NCBI RefSeq assembly: GCF_036182465.1
Contig: NZ_CP108081.1
Coordinates: 12,028,001-12,092,000, forward strand
DNA from: Streptomyces sp. NBC_00258
GTDB taxonomy: Bacteria > Actinomycetota > Actinomycetes > Streptomycetales > Streptomycetaceae
Reading direction: 5' to 3'
DNA length: 64,000 bases
In this document: one piece after another, positions 27,196 to 35,977 of the stretch
How positions within the stretch are numbered: position 1 is the first letter of the stretch
Layout of the letters: each line of letters starts with the position of its first letter
The notes under the pieces: generated by a model
What the model saw: only the letters and a program-made list of their open reading frames with translations
Database searches by the model: none
Told to the model about the DNA's origin: nothing
Made by a program: the position numbers and the translations under genes

Positions 27196-29496
27196 TCAGG
27201 TCTCGGGTCGGGCACGAGCCCCGAACAAGGCAGCAATCTGCGTACGCGACTTGAAGTCGAGCTTGGTCAGGATGTTCTCGACATGTGTGTCAACCGTTCG
27301 GTGAGCGATGACCAGCGTCGACGCGATCTCTTTGTTGGTCTTCCCAACCGCGACCAGCTCGGCGATCTCGCGTTCGCGGGGCGTCAACGGCAGATCGGGA
27401 GCGTCGTGGACTGCCGGAACTTTGGCGGCGAGCGCGTAGTCGAACAGGTCGGCACCGGTGAGGCGGCGGCCGCGCTCCCAGGCCGCTTCGAAAGCTCGCG
27501 CACCGAGGCGCTCGCGCACCTGGCCCACGTAGCTGGCGTGCCACTCCACCATAGGCATGTCCCGCATCAGGTGTGTTCCCGGCCGTTCAGCTCTGACCTC
27601 GTTTGCGCTGAGCAGAGCAGCGGCTCGTCTCGCATCCCCGCGGGCGAACGACGCCCACCCGAGGATCTCGATCGCGTAGGTGATCCCCAGCGGGTCGTCA
27701 ACGGCTCGCTTCCGGTCAAGGGCATCAACGACCAGCGCTACGCAATCCCCGACCCGCTCATCGAGCAGGGCGACCAGACCCTGATAGACCAGGACCCAGG
27801 ACAGGAGGAGCTGTTCGCCGTGTCGCGCGCAGAACGCCTTCGCCTCGTTGAGAACCTGCTCCGCGCCTTCCAGGTCGCCCCGCAAGATCAGCGCGAATGC
27901 GAGTTCACCCATGCCGACCGCACGATGAGGATTGTCGTCTTGCAGATTGCGCTCGAGCTTGACTCCCCGCTTGAGGAAAGGCATGGCGTCCTCGACGCGG
28001 CCCGCGTAGAGGTAGGCGCCGCCGCGGCACGTGGTGGCCCGGGCGAGGCTGACGAGATCGCCCAAGGCGCTGGCGACGCTCTCACACTCGTCAAGGAGTC
28101 GGAGCGCTCCGGTGAGGTCTCCCTCCATGAGCGTGAGCCGTGCGTCCACCCACAAAGCGGCCGCACGCTCCTGCGTTGGCTCCGTCGACGCCGTCAGTAG
28201 CGCGTCCAGCCAGTGCCGACCCTCGGCGGGATTGCCGCTACTGATCCACAGCGGCCAGAGGTTCGCCGCGACGCGCAGACCACTGCGCAGGTCAGCCGAC
28301 TTGCGAAGATAGTCGGAGAGCACATCCCGCACGCTCGCCCGTTCCGTAAGGACGCGGGCCAGGACCGCCTGCTGCCCGGGGCCGAACCAACCAGAGTGCA
28401 GCTCGTCGACGATATCTTCGACATAACTGCGCAGCTTGCTGCGTACGACGTCCTCCTCGCCCAGCTCGGTAAGACGCTCCTGTCCATACCGCCGGATGAC
28501 CTCAAGCATCACGTAACGGGAACCGTTCAAGTTGACGATGGACTTGTCGACGAGCTCAGCGAGTGTCGACCAGAGGTCCTCTAGGGGTAGGTCGTCCCCG
28601 ACGCAGACTTGTTCGAGTCCCACGATGTCCACGCCACTTCGGAAAACGGACATACATGCCCAAAGCTTTCCAGCCTTCCCCGAGCACAGCTGGTATGTGT
28701 AGTCCATCGTGGCTCGCAGTGTCTGGTGGCGCGATGGCGCCGTCCGGCTTCCTGCGGACCTCAGCGTCAAGGCGTCGCGTGCCCTTTCTGCCAGCACCTT
28801 GACGGGCATGGCACGCGTGGCAGCAGCTGCCAACTCGATGGCCAACGGAAGCCCATCGAGACGCCGGCACAGGTCCACGATTGCGCGCTCTTCGTCTTCG
28901 GTGGTCGAAAAGTCAGGGTTGAACGCGCGAGCACGCTGCATGAAGAGCTTCACCGCATCGGAGCCCGCGACAGCTGCACCGAACGTCCGCCCTGACAGCG
29001 TCACCGACAGCGGCGGTACGCGATACAGCGACTCTCCGTCGATCTGCAACGGCTCCAGACTCGTCGTGAGCACCCGAATGTACGGGCATGAACGCAGCAC
29101 CTCGGCAGTCAAGGCAGCACAGGCATCCAGGAGATGCTCGCAGTTGTCGAGCACGAGCAGCATCTGCCGGTCTCCGATGAGTGCCGTGAGCTCCTCTACC
29201 CGGACCGACTCATAGGCTCCGTTGTCGATAGCCGACATCAGAGTCGGCACCAGGAGATCCGGCTCGGTCAGTTGCGCCAGAGCAGTCAGCCAAGCACCGT
29301 CGTGAAACGAGCTCTGCAGTCTGCGAGCCACATCGATGGCAAGCCGCGTCTTACCGACACCTCCAGGTCCGGTCAGCGTCACCAGCCTCGACGCAGCGAG
29401 CAACCGCCGAACCTCGGCAGATTCTCCCCGCCTGCCCACCAGGTTGGTCACTTCGGCAGACAGATTTCCAGCTGCTCGCGAGGTGCCACTGACCAT
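27196..29496 (-). CDS. large ATP-binding LuxR-family regulator
   Basis: A 766-residue regulator from the ATG at 29496, with AAGGGAG upstream (the frame extends 11 codons further). The N-terminal AAA/NB-ARC-like ATPase has Walker A LTGPGGVGKTRLAI (about 42-55) and the Walker B-like LLVLDNCEHLLD. A central superhelical TPR-like region spans roughly 350-680. The C-terminal LuxR HTH is LPLTPREREIAELVAVGKTN followed by HRTVDTHVENILTKL. Such proteins sense an unknown ligand and activate transcription on ATP binding. It stands between the DUF2218 gene (convergent) and the DUF5999/SGNH genes (divergent), without the palindromic motif of the catabolic genes. Confidence 0.9.
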   Translation of the reverse strand: MVSGTSRAAGNLSAEVTNLVGRRGESAEVRRLLAASRLVTLTGPGGVGKTRLAIDVARRLQSSFHDGAWLTALAQLTEPDLLVPTLMSAIDNGAYESVRVEELTALIGDRQMLLVLDNCEHLLDACAALTAEVLRSCPYIRVLTTSLEPLQIDGESLYRVPPLSVTLSGRTFGAAVAGSDAVKLFMQRARAFNPDFSTTEDEERAIVDLCRRLDGLPLAIELAAAATRAMPVKVLAERARDALTLRSAGSRTAPSRHQTLRATMDYTYQLCSGKAGKLWACMSVFRSGVDIVGLEQVCVGDDLPLEDLWSTLAELVDKSIVNLNGSRYVMLEVIRRYGQERLTELGEEDVVRSKLRSYVEDIVDELHSGWFGPGQQAVLARVLTERASVRDVLSDYLRKSADLRSGLRVAANLWPLWISSGNPAEGRHWLDALLTASTEPTQERAAALWVDARLTLMEGDLTGALRLLDECESVASALGDLVSLARATTCRGGAYLYAGRVEDAMPFLKRGVKLERNLQDDNPHRAVGMGELAFALILRGDLEGAEQVLNEAKAFCARHGEQLLLSWVLVYQGLVALLDERVGDCVALVVDALDRKRAVDDPLGITYAIEILGWASFARGDARRAAALLSANEVRAERPGTHLMRDMPMVEWHASYVGQVRERLGARAFEAAWERGRRLTGADLFDYALAAKVPAVHDAPDLPLTPREREIAELVAVGKTNKEIASTLVIAHRTVDTHVENILTKLDFKSRTQIAALFGARARPET

Positions 29497-29723
29497 GGCC
29501 AACTCCCTTCGATGCTGTCCGCCGTCCAAGCCTATCCCTGGCCGAGCGCTCGGCCGCGAGCTCGTCTGGCTGGTGGAGGCGGCGTACCCGGTCGCATTCG
29601 CCGGGCTCTACGTATGTCCGGCGTCATTGCCTACGCCCATATCCGTGCTTCTGCCCATGCGCTTGCTCGCGATAGAGACCAGCCTCAAGGGGTGGCTCAG
29701 CTCACAGTCGAGAGGAGGCCTAG

Positions 29724-29975
29724 ATGGCTCAGATCGGTGTCAGGACGCCTCATCGCGCCCGGCGGTCTCGATCGACGTCGGCAGGCACGTGCACTCACAC
29801 ACCATGTTGTCCCTCGGCCGACTCTGGCGAGGCGTGTCTGGCGCGCGTGCGCACGGCACATCCGGAGCAGGGATGGTGCCTACTCTGCAACGGCGTGATC
29901 GCTTTCGATGACGGTGGCGCCGTCTTCCCCGACAGCCACACGATCGAGCCCCCAGCATCTGCGGCAGCCGCCTAG
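29724..29975 (+). CDS. DUF5999-family small protein
   Basis: An 83-residue protein. The C-terminal ~60 residues (CTHTPCCPSADSGEAC, HPEQGWCLLCNGVIAFDDGG, AVFPDS) match DUF5999, a small Cys-rich family widespread in Streptomyces. Family members usually begin with Met-Cys about 22 residues in, but here that Met codon is ACG. An AGGAGG five bases before the ATG at 29724 argues for this longer form. The several Cys/His suggest metal binding, and the function is unknown. Confidence 0.7.
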   Translation: MAQIGVRTPHRARRSRSTSAGTCTHTPCCPSADSGEACLARVRTAHPEQGWCLLCNGVIAFDDGGAVFPDSHTIEPPASAAAA

Positions 29976-29993
29976 CCATCTGAGGTGATCGAC

Positions 29994-30836
29994 ATGCTCA
30001 ACGTTAACGACCGGTCCGACGCGGTCGGCGTACGACGTAGCTACGTGCGCTTTGCCGCTCTCGGCGACTCAGCCACTTTCGGCATCGGCGACCCCCTTCC
30101 CGGGCGCTGCCGCGGCTGGGCACGCCTCCTGGCCGACGCGATGCGACAGGACCACGATGTGTCGTTTCACAACGTCGCTCGGCCCGGCGCGACGGTTGCG
30201 GACGTCCGCTATGAGCAACTCCGCCCCGCGCTCCAGCATCGGCCACATGTGGCGTCTTTGATCGTCGGCCTCAGCGATGTCATGCGTGCAAGCTGGGACG
30301 CGGATCGGATCCGAGCTGACCTCCTCAAGAGCGCAGGCGAGCTGTCCGCGCACGGCGCGCTCCTGCTCACCGCACGGTTCCATGATCACTCGCGCGTCTT
30401 GGGGCTTCCCAGGCTGCTCGCTCGCCGGATGCAACATCGCATCGACGAACTGAACGGCATCTTCGACGAGATCCACCACCGCTTCGGGGGCGTGTATGTA
30501 GACCTCGGCGCTCATCCCGGCGTCTACGACCGCGAGTTCTGGTCCGTCGACCGGCTCCACCCCTCGGAGCTCGGTCATCGAGCCCTCGCCGACGAATATG
30601 CGGCCCATCTGTCAGCTCTTGGACTCTCGTTCCAACCACCTGGTCTCTCTTGCGACGGGTTGCATCTGTCCCGTCTTGATGAGGTGCGTTGGCTCGTCCG
30701 CGAAGGGTTCCCGCGGCTTGGGCGGCGTCTTCTCGACAGGGCAGAGCTTGCCATACAGTCAACCTGCAGTCGTGTCCGTAGTCTCACTCAGGCAAACGTC
30801 GATGTTGCTTATGTCCTCGGTGACGGAATGTCGTGA
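29994..30836 (+). CDS. SGNH/GDSL-type hydrolase
   Basis: A 280-residue esterase-like protein. Block I is FAALGDSATFGIGD (catalytic Ser), block III lies around LIVGLSDVMRA (with Asp where Asn is usual), and block V is VDRLHPSELGHRALA with the Asp-x-x-His pair. This is the SGNH fold of esterases and lipases. The last ~80 residues extend past the usual domain. GAGGTGA lies upstream of the ATG at 29994, which is preferred to the GTG at 29985. No signal peptide is seen, so it is probably intracellular. It follows the DUF5999 gene by 18 bases and may share its transcript. Confidence 0.8.
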   Translation: MLNVNDRSDAVGVRRSYVRFAALGDSATFGIGDPLPGRCRGWARLLADAMRQDHDVSFHNVARPGATVADVRYEQLRPALQHRPHVASLIVGLSDVMRASWDADRIRADLLKSAGELSAHGALLLTARFHDHSRVLGLPRLLARRMQHRIDELNGIFDEIHHRFGGVYVDLGAHPGVYDREFWSVDRLHPSELGHRALADEYAAHLSALGLSFQPPGLSCDGLHLSRLDEVRWLVREGFPRLGRRLLDRAELAIQSTCSRVRSLTQANVDVAYVLGDGMS

Positions 30837-31019
30837 GCCGAGGCGATCGCGCTTCGACGGCGTGTGTCCTCGAGTCGGCAAGGGTACGTCGCGTCGTTGA
30901 AGCGGACGGACCAAGGGTTCGTACTGCGGGCCCTCAGCCCTCCATTCCAGACTGCGGCCGTCACTGAGCAGTGTGCATCGTAAAGTTGCAGGTCATGGGC
31001 CTGGTGTGACGGGTGGGTG

Positions 31020-31720
31020 TGATGCTTGTGCTGGTCGTGGGCGGGTGACTTCGGTGAAGATCGTCGGTCATCGGGACTTCGCGGTTCGTGAGGACGAGCA
31101 GGGCCCTGACCAGGGTGGTCGCCCACGTCGGTCGGTGCGGACCTTGCCGAGGACGCGCCAGTTCTTCAGGTGGGCGAAGCCGTGCTCGACCGGTGCCCGG
31201 ACGGCGGCCAGGACCTTGTTGGACAGCTTCTGCCCGCGTGCGAGCGGCCGGTTCCGGGCGGCCTTGTAGCCGATGATGACTGCGGGGTCGGCCTCGGGAT
31301 TGCTGTCGTCGAGTCCAACGAATCCCAGGTCGGCGATGACTCCGAGGCCAACCGCCCGCAGCTTCTGCGTGAGCTGGTCGTGGCGGCAGGCGGTGATCTC
31401 CGGGGTTCGCCCGGGCCGGGCCGAGGAGACCAGAGCAGCCGGCCCTTCTCGTCGGTGAGCGCGATCGCGAGCAGGCCGTGACATTTGCTCTTGCCGGAGT
31501 AGTTCTTCCGGTTCTCCCGGCTGGTGCGCCAGCGGGTGCGGATCAGCGTGCCGTCCAGCAGCACCACCCCGCCACCGTTCCGGGTGATCTTCTTCAGGGC
31601 CCGGTCCAGGCGTGGGGGGCACGGGCAGCCAGCAGGCCGACGACTTCGCGGACCCGGCGAGTCACGGTGGTACGTTGTCCCGTTACCGTCGGCCAGGTCA
31701 CCCGGCCGCTGGTCACAGCG
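31020..31720 (-). pseudogene. IS5-family transposase, frameshifted
   Basis: Pieces on the minus strand in different frames form an IS5-type DDE transposase: TTVTRRVREVVGLLAARAP, KKITRNGGGVVLLDGTLIRT (first Asp), NRKNYSGKSKCHGLLAIAL, then after a shift GVIADLGFVGLDDSNPEAD and VRAPVEHGFAHLKNWRVLG (Glu). A third shift follows KVRTD. At least three frameshifts make it inactive. Element ends were not located. Confidence 0.65.
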
Positions 31721-31734
31721 CAGTACCGTCAGTA

Positions 31735-32167
31735 CGACGGTGGCGATCTTCCCGGCGGGCAGGGCCCGCTACCGCCCCGCCGCTTGTGCAGCCAGCCCCA
31801 GTCGGCGAGCTTGGCCATCTTCGCCCGCAACGGTTCCAGCTTGCCGCGCGCTGCCACGTTCAGGCCCAGCTCCTCGCCGACGCCCCCTGACCTGCACCGG
31901 GCCGTCCGCGCCCCGCACGATCGCCAGGCAGGGCGGTCTCGTCGGGATTCTCGCCGCGGTGCGGAATCAGCAGGACTGGCCGTCCCGCCACCCGCATGGG
32001 AGCTGGGACGACCGCCGCGGCCCGATCCTGCTCGGCCAGCCGGTTCAGGCTCGCTCGGCCACCAGCTCCTCCCGCTCCGTATGGACATCCTGGAGCCGCT
32101 TGGTCAACTCCTCGACGACTGCGTCCAGTTCACTCCGGCGAGCTGTGATCCGCTCCAGCTCCTGCAT
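31735..32167 (-). pseudogene. coiled-coil/winged-helix small protein, frameshifted
   Basis: The start, MQELERITARRSELDAVVEE with LTKRLQDVHTEREELVAERA, is a clear coiled coil. After a shift it ends with EELGLNVAARGKLEPLRAKM and LADWGWLHKR, a winged-helix style segment. This combination is common beside insertion sequences in Streptomyces and has no established function. The middle is out of frame. Confidence 0.45.
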
Positions 32168-32376
32168 CCCCGCACCCTTCCGCGACTTCCTGGGGTACCG
32201 ACCTGGCCACGGATCGTAGGAGCGGCGTGGCGACCGGCGCAGCGGAACCCTGCAGCTGGCCCAGACCGGCACGTCAGACGATCTTCACCAGAGACACCTG
32301 CTGGCGACCAGCACGAGTATCCCGCCCGCCCCCACACACCAGCCCCTGTGACCTGTTGCACGGGGCTCAATGGTGC

Positions 32377-33420
32377 TCAGCAGCGAGTGGGATCGAGGAC
32401 GGCCACTCGTCCCTGGAGCGCGAACTCGCACACGAACACGGTGCCGTCGGGGGCGACCGCGATCCCGTGAGGGGTGTGGAAGGCTTCAGGCTCGAAATGC
32501 ACAGGTGCCACGATGCCTTCCGCGGACAGCGCATTGGGCCACCCCTGAGCCTCCCAGCGGGCGAGATCGCCCCAGGACTGGGGCGCCGATGAGTGCTCGA
32601 ACTGATGGGTGACCAACCGGTCGTTTCCGTCGAAGATGCTCAGACGGCCGCGGAGGAGATCCGTGACGATCAGGTACTCACCGCTGACCGCCATCTGAGT
32701 CGGCCCACCGAGGTCGCCCTCACCGACGACGCGGACGAAGGTACCAGTCAGGTCGAACACCTGGATTCGCCCGTGCACACGATCGGCGACGTAGAGGAGG
32801 GGCTCTGCTCCGCGGCGGTCGATGAGCAAGTCGTGTGGTTCCTGGAAGCGTCCGGCTCCCTTGGTGCCATCCAGGGTCGACACGTAGTTGCCCGCCGCGT
32901 CGTAACGGTGCACCAGCGAGGCGCCATAGCCGTCGGCGACCCAGATGTCGCCACTCCCGCCGAAACGTTGCTCGTCGACCACGACGCCGGACGGGGCGTA
33001 CGGCGTCTCTGTGTACGCGGCGACATCAGGATTTGCCAGTCGACGCAGAACATTGCCGTTCAGGTCGATCTGAAGCACCTTTCCGGGAAGCGAAGCCTGG
33101 ATATAGAGCTCGGGCTGGCCGCCGTACAGTTTCTCTGCGGTGTCGGCAATCCAGATCCGCTGTTCGCCGTCCTCCTCGACCAGCGTCAGGCCGTGCAGCT
33201 CGATCACATCAGGCACCGAGACTCGGCGCGTGACATTGCCTGTGCGATCGCGGAAGACCAGGGCCGGCTCATCGGCCGCACCAAGGCCGATGGAACCATC
33301 GCGGGGGATCACGATGCTGGTGTGGGACATTGCGGGCGTCGGGTCATCAAGCCACGTCTCTGTCCACCTGTAAGGGGTGGGAGTCGTGCCCCGCGGGACC
33401 ACAGTCGATGACTCAAACAT
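32377..33420 (-). CDS. NHL-repeat beta-propeller protein
   Basis: A 347-residue protein built of NHL/six-bladed propeller repeats: LHGLTLVEEDGEQRIWIADT, APSGVVVDEQRFGGSGDIWV, FQEPHDLLIDRRGAEPLLYV, GGPTQMAVSGEYLIVTD and TPHGIAVAPDGTVFVCEF. Related propellers include peptidyl-amidoglycolate lyases, lactonases and scaffold proteins. There is no signal peptide, so it should be cytoplasmic. A lactonase or lyase step in the aromatic pathway is possible but unproved. The -10 box ends seven bases before the ATG and no ribosome site is present, so the mRNA is probably leaderless. It carries the strongest promoter/palindrome combination of the island. Confidence 0.75.
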   Translation of the reverse strand: MFESSTVVPRGTTPTPYRWTETWLDDPTPAMSHTSIVIPRDGSIGLGAADEPALVFRDRTGNVTRRVSVPDVIELHGLTLVEEDGEQRIWIADTAEKLYGGQPELYIQASLPGKVLQIDLNGNVLRRLANPDVAAYTETPYAPSGVVVDEQRFGGSGDIWVADGYGASLVHRYDAAGNYVSTLDGTKGAGRFQEPHDLLIDRRGAEPLLYVADRVHGRIQVFDLTGTFVRVVGEGDLGGPTQMAVSGEYLIVTDLLRGRLSIFDGNDRLVTHQFEHSSAPQSWGDLARWEAQGWPNALSAEGIVAPVHFEPEAFHTPHGIAVAPDGTVFVCEFALQGRVAVLDPTRC

Positions 33421-33426
33421 CCATTA

Positions 33427-33454
33427 ATCATATATGAAAACATTGGCTTGTCAA
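33427..33454 (-). promoter_or_regulatory. consensus promoter overlapping a regulon palindrome
   Basis: On the minus strand TTGACA (33454-33449), a 16-base spacer and TATGAT (33432-33427) form a near-perfect promoter for the NHL gene. The palindrome ATCATATATGAA (33427-33438, one difference from consensus) covers the -10 box, as expected for an operator that blocks polymerase. Confidence 0.75.
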
Positions 33455-33607
33455 TGGCTGCCGTCTAGCTCTGTACTTCGCGGGTAGTTCGTTCAGGTCT
33501 CTGGCCAGCGGGGATGTGTGGGTTCCAGGCCGAGGAGGCCGAGTAGATGGAGCTCGACGTGCCTCGGCTGATGACGATGGTGGGTGGTCGGTGGCATGAC
33601 CGACTCG

Positions 33608-33915
33608 TAGTCGTACAACGGTGCGGTGAAGGAAGGACCGGGACGCGAGAATCCCGCGATGTGGCCACTCGCCGACACCGGCCCGTGCTGCACGGCGCTC
33701 GTGTCGGCCGGAGCGCTGGACACCAAGAGCGGACCTAAGGCCACGGTCGACGGCCAGGTCGTCGATGACATGGATGTGCCGATCCCCGGGCTGTACGAGG
33801 TGGGCAACTGTGTCGCCTCGCCTTCGGCACGCGTTGGGCTGTCGGCGGCACGCTCGGCCCGATGATCGCGTTCGCCTATCGCGCCACGGGCGCGGCACAT
33901 GCGGAGCCGATCGAC
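33608..33915 (+). pseudogene. C-terminal remnant of FAD-dependent oxidoreductase
   Basis: The frame reads SYNGAVKEGPGRENPAMWPL, LVSAGALDTKSGPKATVDGQ and IPGLYEVGNCVASPSA, then shifts to AVGGTLGPMIAFAYRAT. This is the FAD-binding tail (I-P-G-L-Y-x-x-G-N followed by the G-G-x-x-G-P segment) of 3-ketosteroid-dehydrogenase/fumarate-reductase-like flavoproteins. The N-terminal three quarters are absent. Confidence 0.65.
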
Positions 33916-33972
33916 CCTCCGTGCCTGACCCACTGGCGTCACGTCGTGGACAACTCGTGTCGCGACATAGTG

Positions 33973-34020
33973 AACCGAGGCGAGGACACGGCCCGAGTGT
34001 GCCGTGTCCTCGCCTCGGTT
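33973..34020. terminator. 19-base-pair hairpin, bidirectional terminator
   Basis: A perfect 19-base stem (33973-33991 with 34002-34020, starting AACCGAGGCGAGG) and a 10-base loop sit directly after the minus-strand SDR stop. It is the strongest intergenic hairpin I noticed in the window and most likely ends the VOC-SDR transcript. Confidence 0.75.
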
Positions 34021-34025
34021 TCGGC

Positions 34026-34847
34026 TCAGAGTATGAATGCTCCACCGTCGACCGGCAGCGCCACCCCGGTGATGTAACGCGCTTCGTTGCTTGCAAGGAA
34101 CAGAGCGGCGTTGGCAATGTCGCGTGGCTCGACCCACGGGATCGGCAGCAGGTTCTCGCCCTTCGTGGCCTCGGCGAGCTTCTCCGGCGTCGGATTTGGG
34201 TCACCTGGGACGAACAGCCGGTAGGAAACCTCGTTGACGACCATGTCAGTCTTGATTCCGGTGGGATGCACACTATTGACGCGAATCATTCGGTCGGCCA
34301 GTTCATGCGCGAGTGAGCGCATGAACCCGACGGCGCCATGCTTGGCCGCCGAGTAGTGCGCGATCCCCGCAGCACCCTTCAGGCCCGCGACCGAGTTGGT
34401 GATCACGATCGCCCCTTCAGGCGCCAGATGGGGCAGTGCGGCCTTGCAGGTGTGAAAGACGCCGGTTAGCGTCACATCGATCATGTTTTGCCAGGTTTGC
34501 GCGGGCATGTCCGCCACGTCGGCGAAGGTGTTGATCCCGGCGTTGGGGCACACAATGTCGAGGCGTCCGAGCTTGGCCACGCCGACGTCCAGTGCGGCCT
34601 TTAGGCCGTCGAAGTCTCGAACGTCGGCTGCCGAGGCGATGATGCGCCGACCGAGGGACTCGACGGCACTCACCGTCTCTGACAAGTCGTCGGGCGTGGA
34701 TTCGTGGTAGTCCACGCCGGCGACCGGTGCACAGAGGTCGACGGCGATGATGTCTGCGCCCTCCTCGGCGAATCGAACCGCCAGGCTGCGGCCCACGCCA
34801 CGTGCGGCGCCGGTGATGAACGCCACCTTTCCGTCGAGTCGTCCCAT
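34026..34847 (-). CDS. mycofactocin-type short-chain dehydrogenase (second)
   Basis: A 273-residue SDR from the ATG at 34847. GAARGVGRSLAVRFAEEGAD is the cofactor loop, ESTPDDLSETVSAVESLGRR is the insert typical of mycofactocin-linked SDRs, and CPNAGIN, ITNSVAGLKGA and YSAAK supply the catalytic Asn-Ser-Tyr-Lys. The ending DARYITGVxLPVDGG-like motif is also the subfamily's. It has the same length as the SDR at 23.3 kb, so the two are probably paralogues. It lies 20 bases after the VOC gene in one transcript. The catalytic Ser context has Asn before Ser (ITNS) where Thr-Ser or Ser-Ser is usual. Confidence 0.8.
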   Translation of the reverse strand: MGRLDGKVAFITGAARGVGRSLAVRFAEEGADIIAVDLCAPVAGVDYHESTPDDLSETVSAVESLGRRIIASAADVRDFDGLKAALDVGVAKLGRLDIVCPNAGINTFADVADMPAQTWQNMIDVTLTGVFHTCKAALPHLAPEGAIVITNSVAGLKGAAGIAHYSAAKHGAVGFMRSLAHELADRMIRVNSVHPTGIKTDMVVNEVSYRLFVPGDPNPTPEKLAEATKGENLLPIPWVEPRDIANAALFLASNEARYITGVALPVDGGAFIL

Positions 34848-34867
34848 GGCGAATTCGTCTCTGCGGC

Positions 34868-35278
34868 TCAGACGCCGACGAGTTCGACGAGGTTGCCCTC
34901 GGGGTCGAAAACGAACGAGCCGCGGCGGCCGGGCACCCCGAAGTCGCGCGGGTCCCACACACCCTGGCCACCGGCCTCGACCGCGGCGGCGTACGCGGCG
35001 TCGAGATCGTCGAATTCCAGAGCCACGTGGAAGTAACCGTGCCTCTGCGGGGCGCCCGGAGGCTCAGTACCCTGCACCGGGCCGCTGGTGGAGCCTTCGA
35101 CCTCGAACAGTTCGATCTGCGCACCGCCGGACTCCGACCGAAGCATGATCCCGCGCCCGTCCGGCAGCTTGAAGGCGAAGGCCTCCTCGAACCCGAAGGC
35201 CGTGGCGTACCAGTTCTTCATGAGGCCGATGTCCTTCACGGAGACGCCGACGTGATTTGCGGTGACTGTCTGAGCCAT
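34868..35278 (-). CDS. VOC/glyoxalase-family protein
   Basis: A 136-residue protein from the ATG at 35278 with AAGGAG upstream. One VOC module pair runs from ANHVGVSVKDIGLMKNWYAT to FVFDPEGNLVELVGV. The metal positions of the family are His in NHVGVSV, Glu in IELFEVEG, His in GYFHVALE and Glu in NLVELVG. VOC proteins include isomerases, epimerases and small dioxygenases, and nothing visible decides between them. It heads the transcript with the mycofactocin-type SDR. A palindromic promoter element lies about 35 bases upstream. Confidence 0.8.
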   Translation of the reverse strand: MAQTVTANHVGVSVKDIGLMKNWYATAFGFEEAFAFKLPDGRGIMLRSESGGAQIELFEVEGSTSGPVQGTEPPGAPQRHGYFHVALEFDDLDAAYAAAVEAGGQGVWDPRDFGVPGRRGSFVFDPEGNLVELVGV

Positions 35279-35311
35279 GTCGCTCCTTGATAGCTGAGAT
35301 GCATCGAGGGT

Positions 35312-35323
35312 ATCGTATATGTT
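35312..35323 (-). promoter_or_regulatory. regulon palindrome upstream of VOC-SDR transcript
   Basis: ATCGTATATGTT has two differences from the consensus. Toward the gene it reads as TACGAT with GTGACG 17 bases before, a plausible promoter. Confidence 0.5.
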
Positions 35324-35419
35324 TTCAGGCCAAGCGTCACGTGGTGCGAGTTTCGGGCGTGAGGGTGACCCGCCCTGCTCTACTCGGAATGGGAGTAGTC
35401 GATTGTGGAGGGGTGCCTG

Positions 35420-35431
35420 ATCATATATGGT
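35420..35431 (+). promoter_or_regulatory. regulon palindrome and promoter of EthD-ALDH transcript
   Basis: ATCATATATGGT, one difference from the consensus. TTGTGG (35403-35408) and TATGGT (35426-35431) are separated by 17 bases, so the palindrome again contains the -10 box. Confidence 0.6.
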
Positions 35432-35517
35432 TTGGCTCTCCCTCGCCGGAGTGGTGCGGCGAGAAGCGCCGCTGTCGCCGAATGGGCGCGGCACACAAGT
35501 GGAAGGACCACGTTTCG

Positions 35518-35847
35518 ATGTACAAGGTGATCGCATTTCTGAAGAAGCGCGACGGGCTGACACGGGGCGAGTTCATCGAGCAGTACGAGCAGCACCACGT
35601 GCCGCTGATGCTCAGCCTGGCGCCGTCGCCGCCGGTCTATCGGCGCAACTACCTCGTGCCCGAGGAGTCCGCCAAGGGCATCGACTTCGACGTGATGGTG
35701 GAGCTGGGGTTCGAGGACAAGGCCGCTCACGCCGCTTGGGTCGCTCAGCTGGACCGGCCTGAAGCCTGGGCTGACGCACCGGATCTGTTCCACCCGGACA
35801 GCCACGAGATCGCGGAGTATGTGCTCGAGGAGTACATCACCAAGTAG
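35518..35847 (+). CDS. EthD-like dimeric alpha/beta-barrel protein (1)
   Basis: A 109-residue EthD-domain protein beginning YKVIAFLKKRDGLTRGEFIE, followed by HHVPLMLSLAPSPPVYRRNY and VMVELGFEDKAAHAAWVAQL. EthD proteins are small ferredoxin-like-fold dimers found with P450, Rieske and aromatic-degradation genes. Some act as cyclases, decarboxylases or monooxygenase helpers. The ATG at 35518 follows GGAAGGA. A close paralogue is at 37.7 kb. The aldehyde dehydrogenase gene follows 130 bases later on the same strand. Confidence 0.8.
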   Translation: MYKVIAFLKKRDGLTRGEFIEQYEQHHVPLMLSLAPSPPVYRRNYLVPEESAKGIDFDVMVELGFEDKAAHAAWVAQLDRPEAWADAPDLFHPDSHEIAEYVLEEYITK

Positions 35848-35977
35848 TTGGATCGGGCCACTGCGTGGCTGCGCTGGACCAGCCGCAAGCCACAGTGCGG
35901 CCGCGCCGCTCCGAGCGTCCGCGAAGCCCTCAGCTCCCGCTTCAGGTCATCGTCAGCATTGTGAGGAGTCCGCGCCA

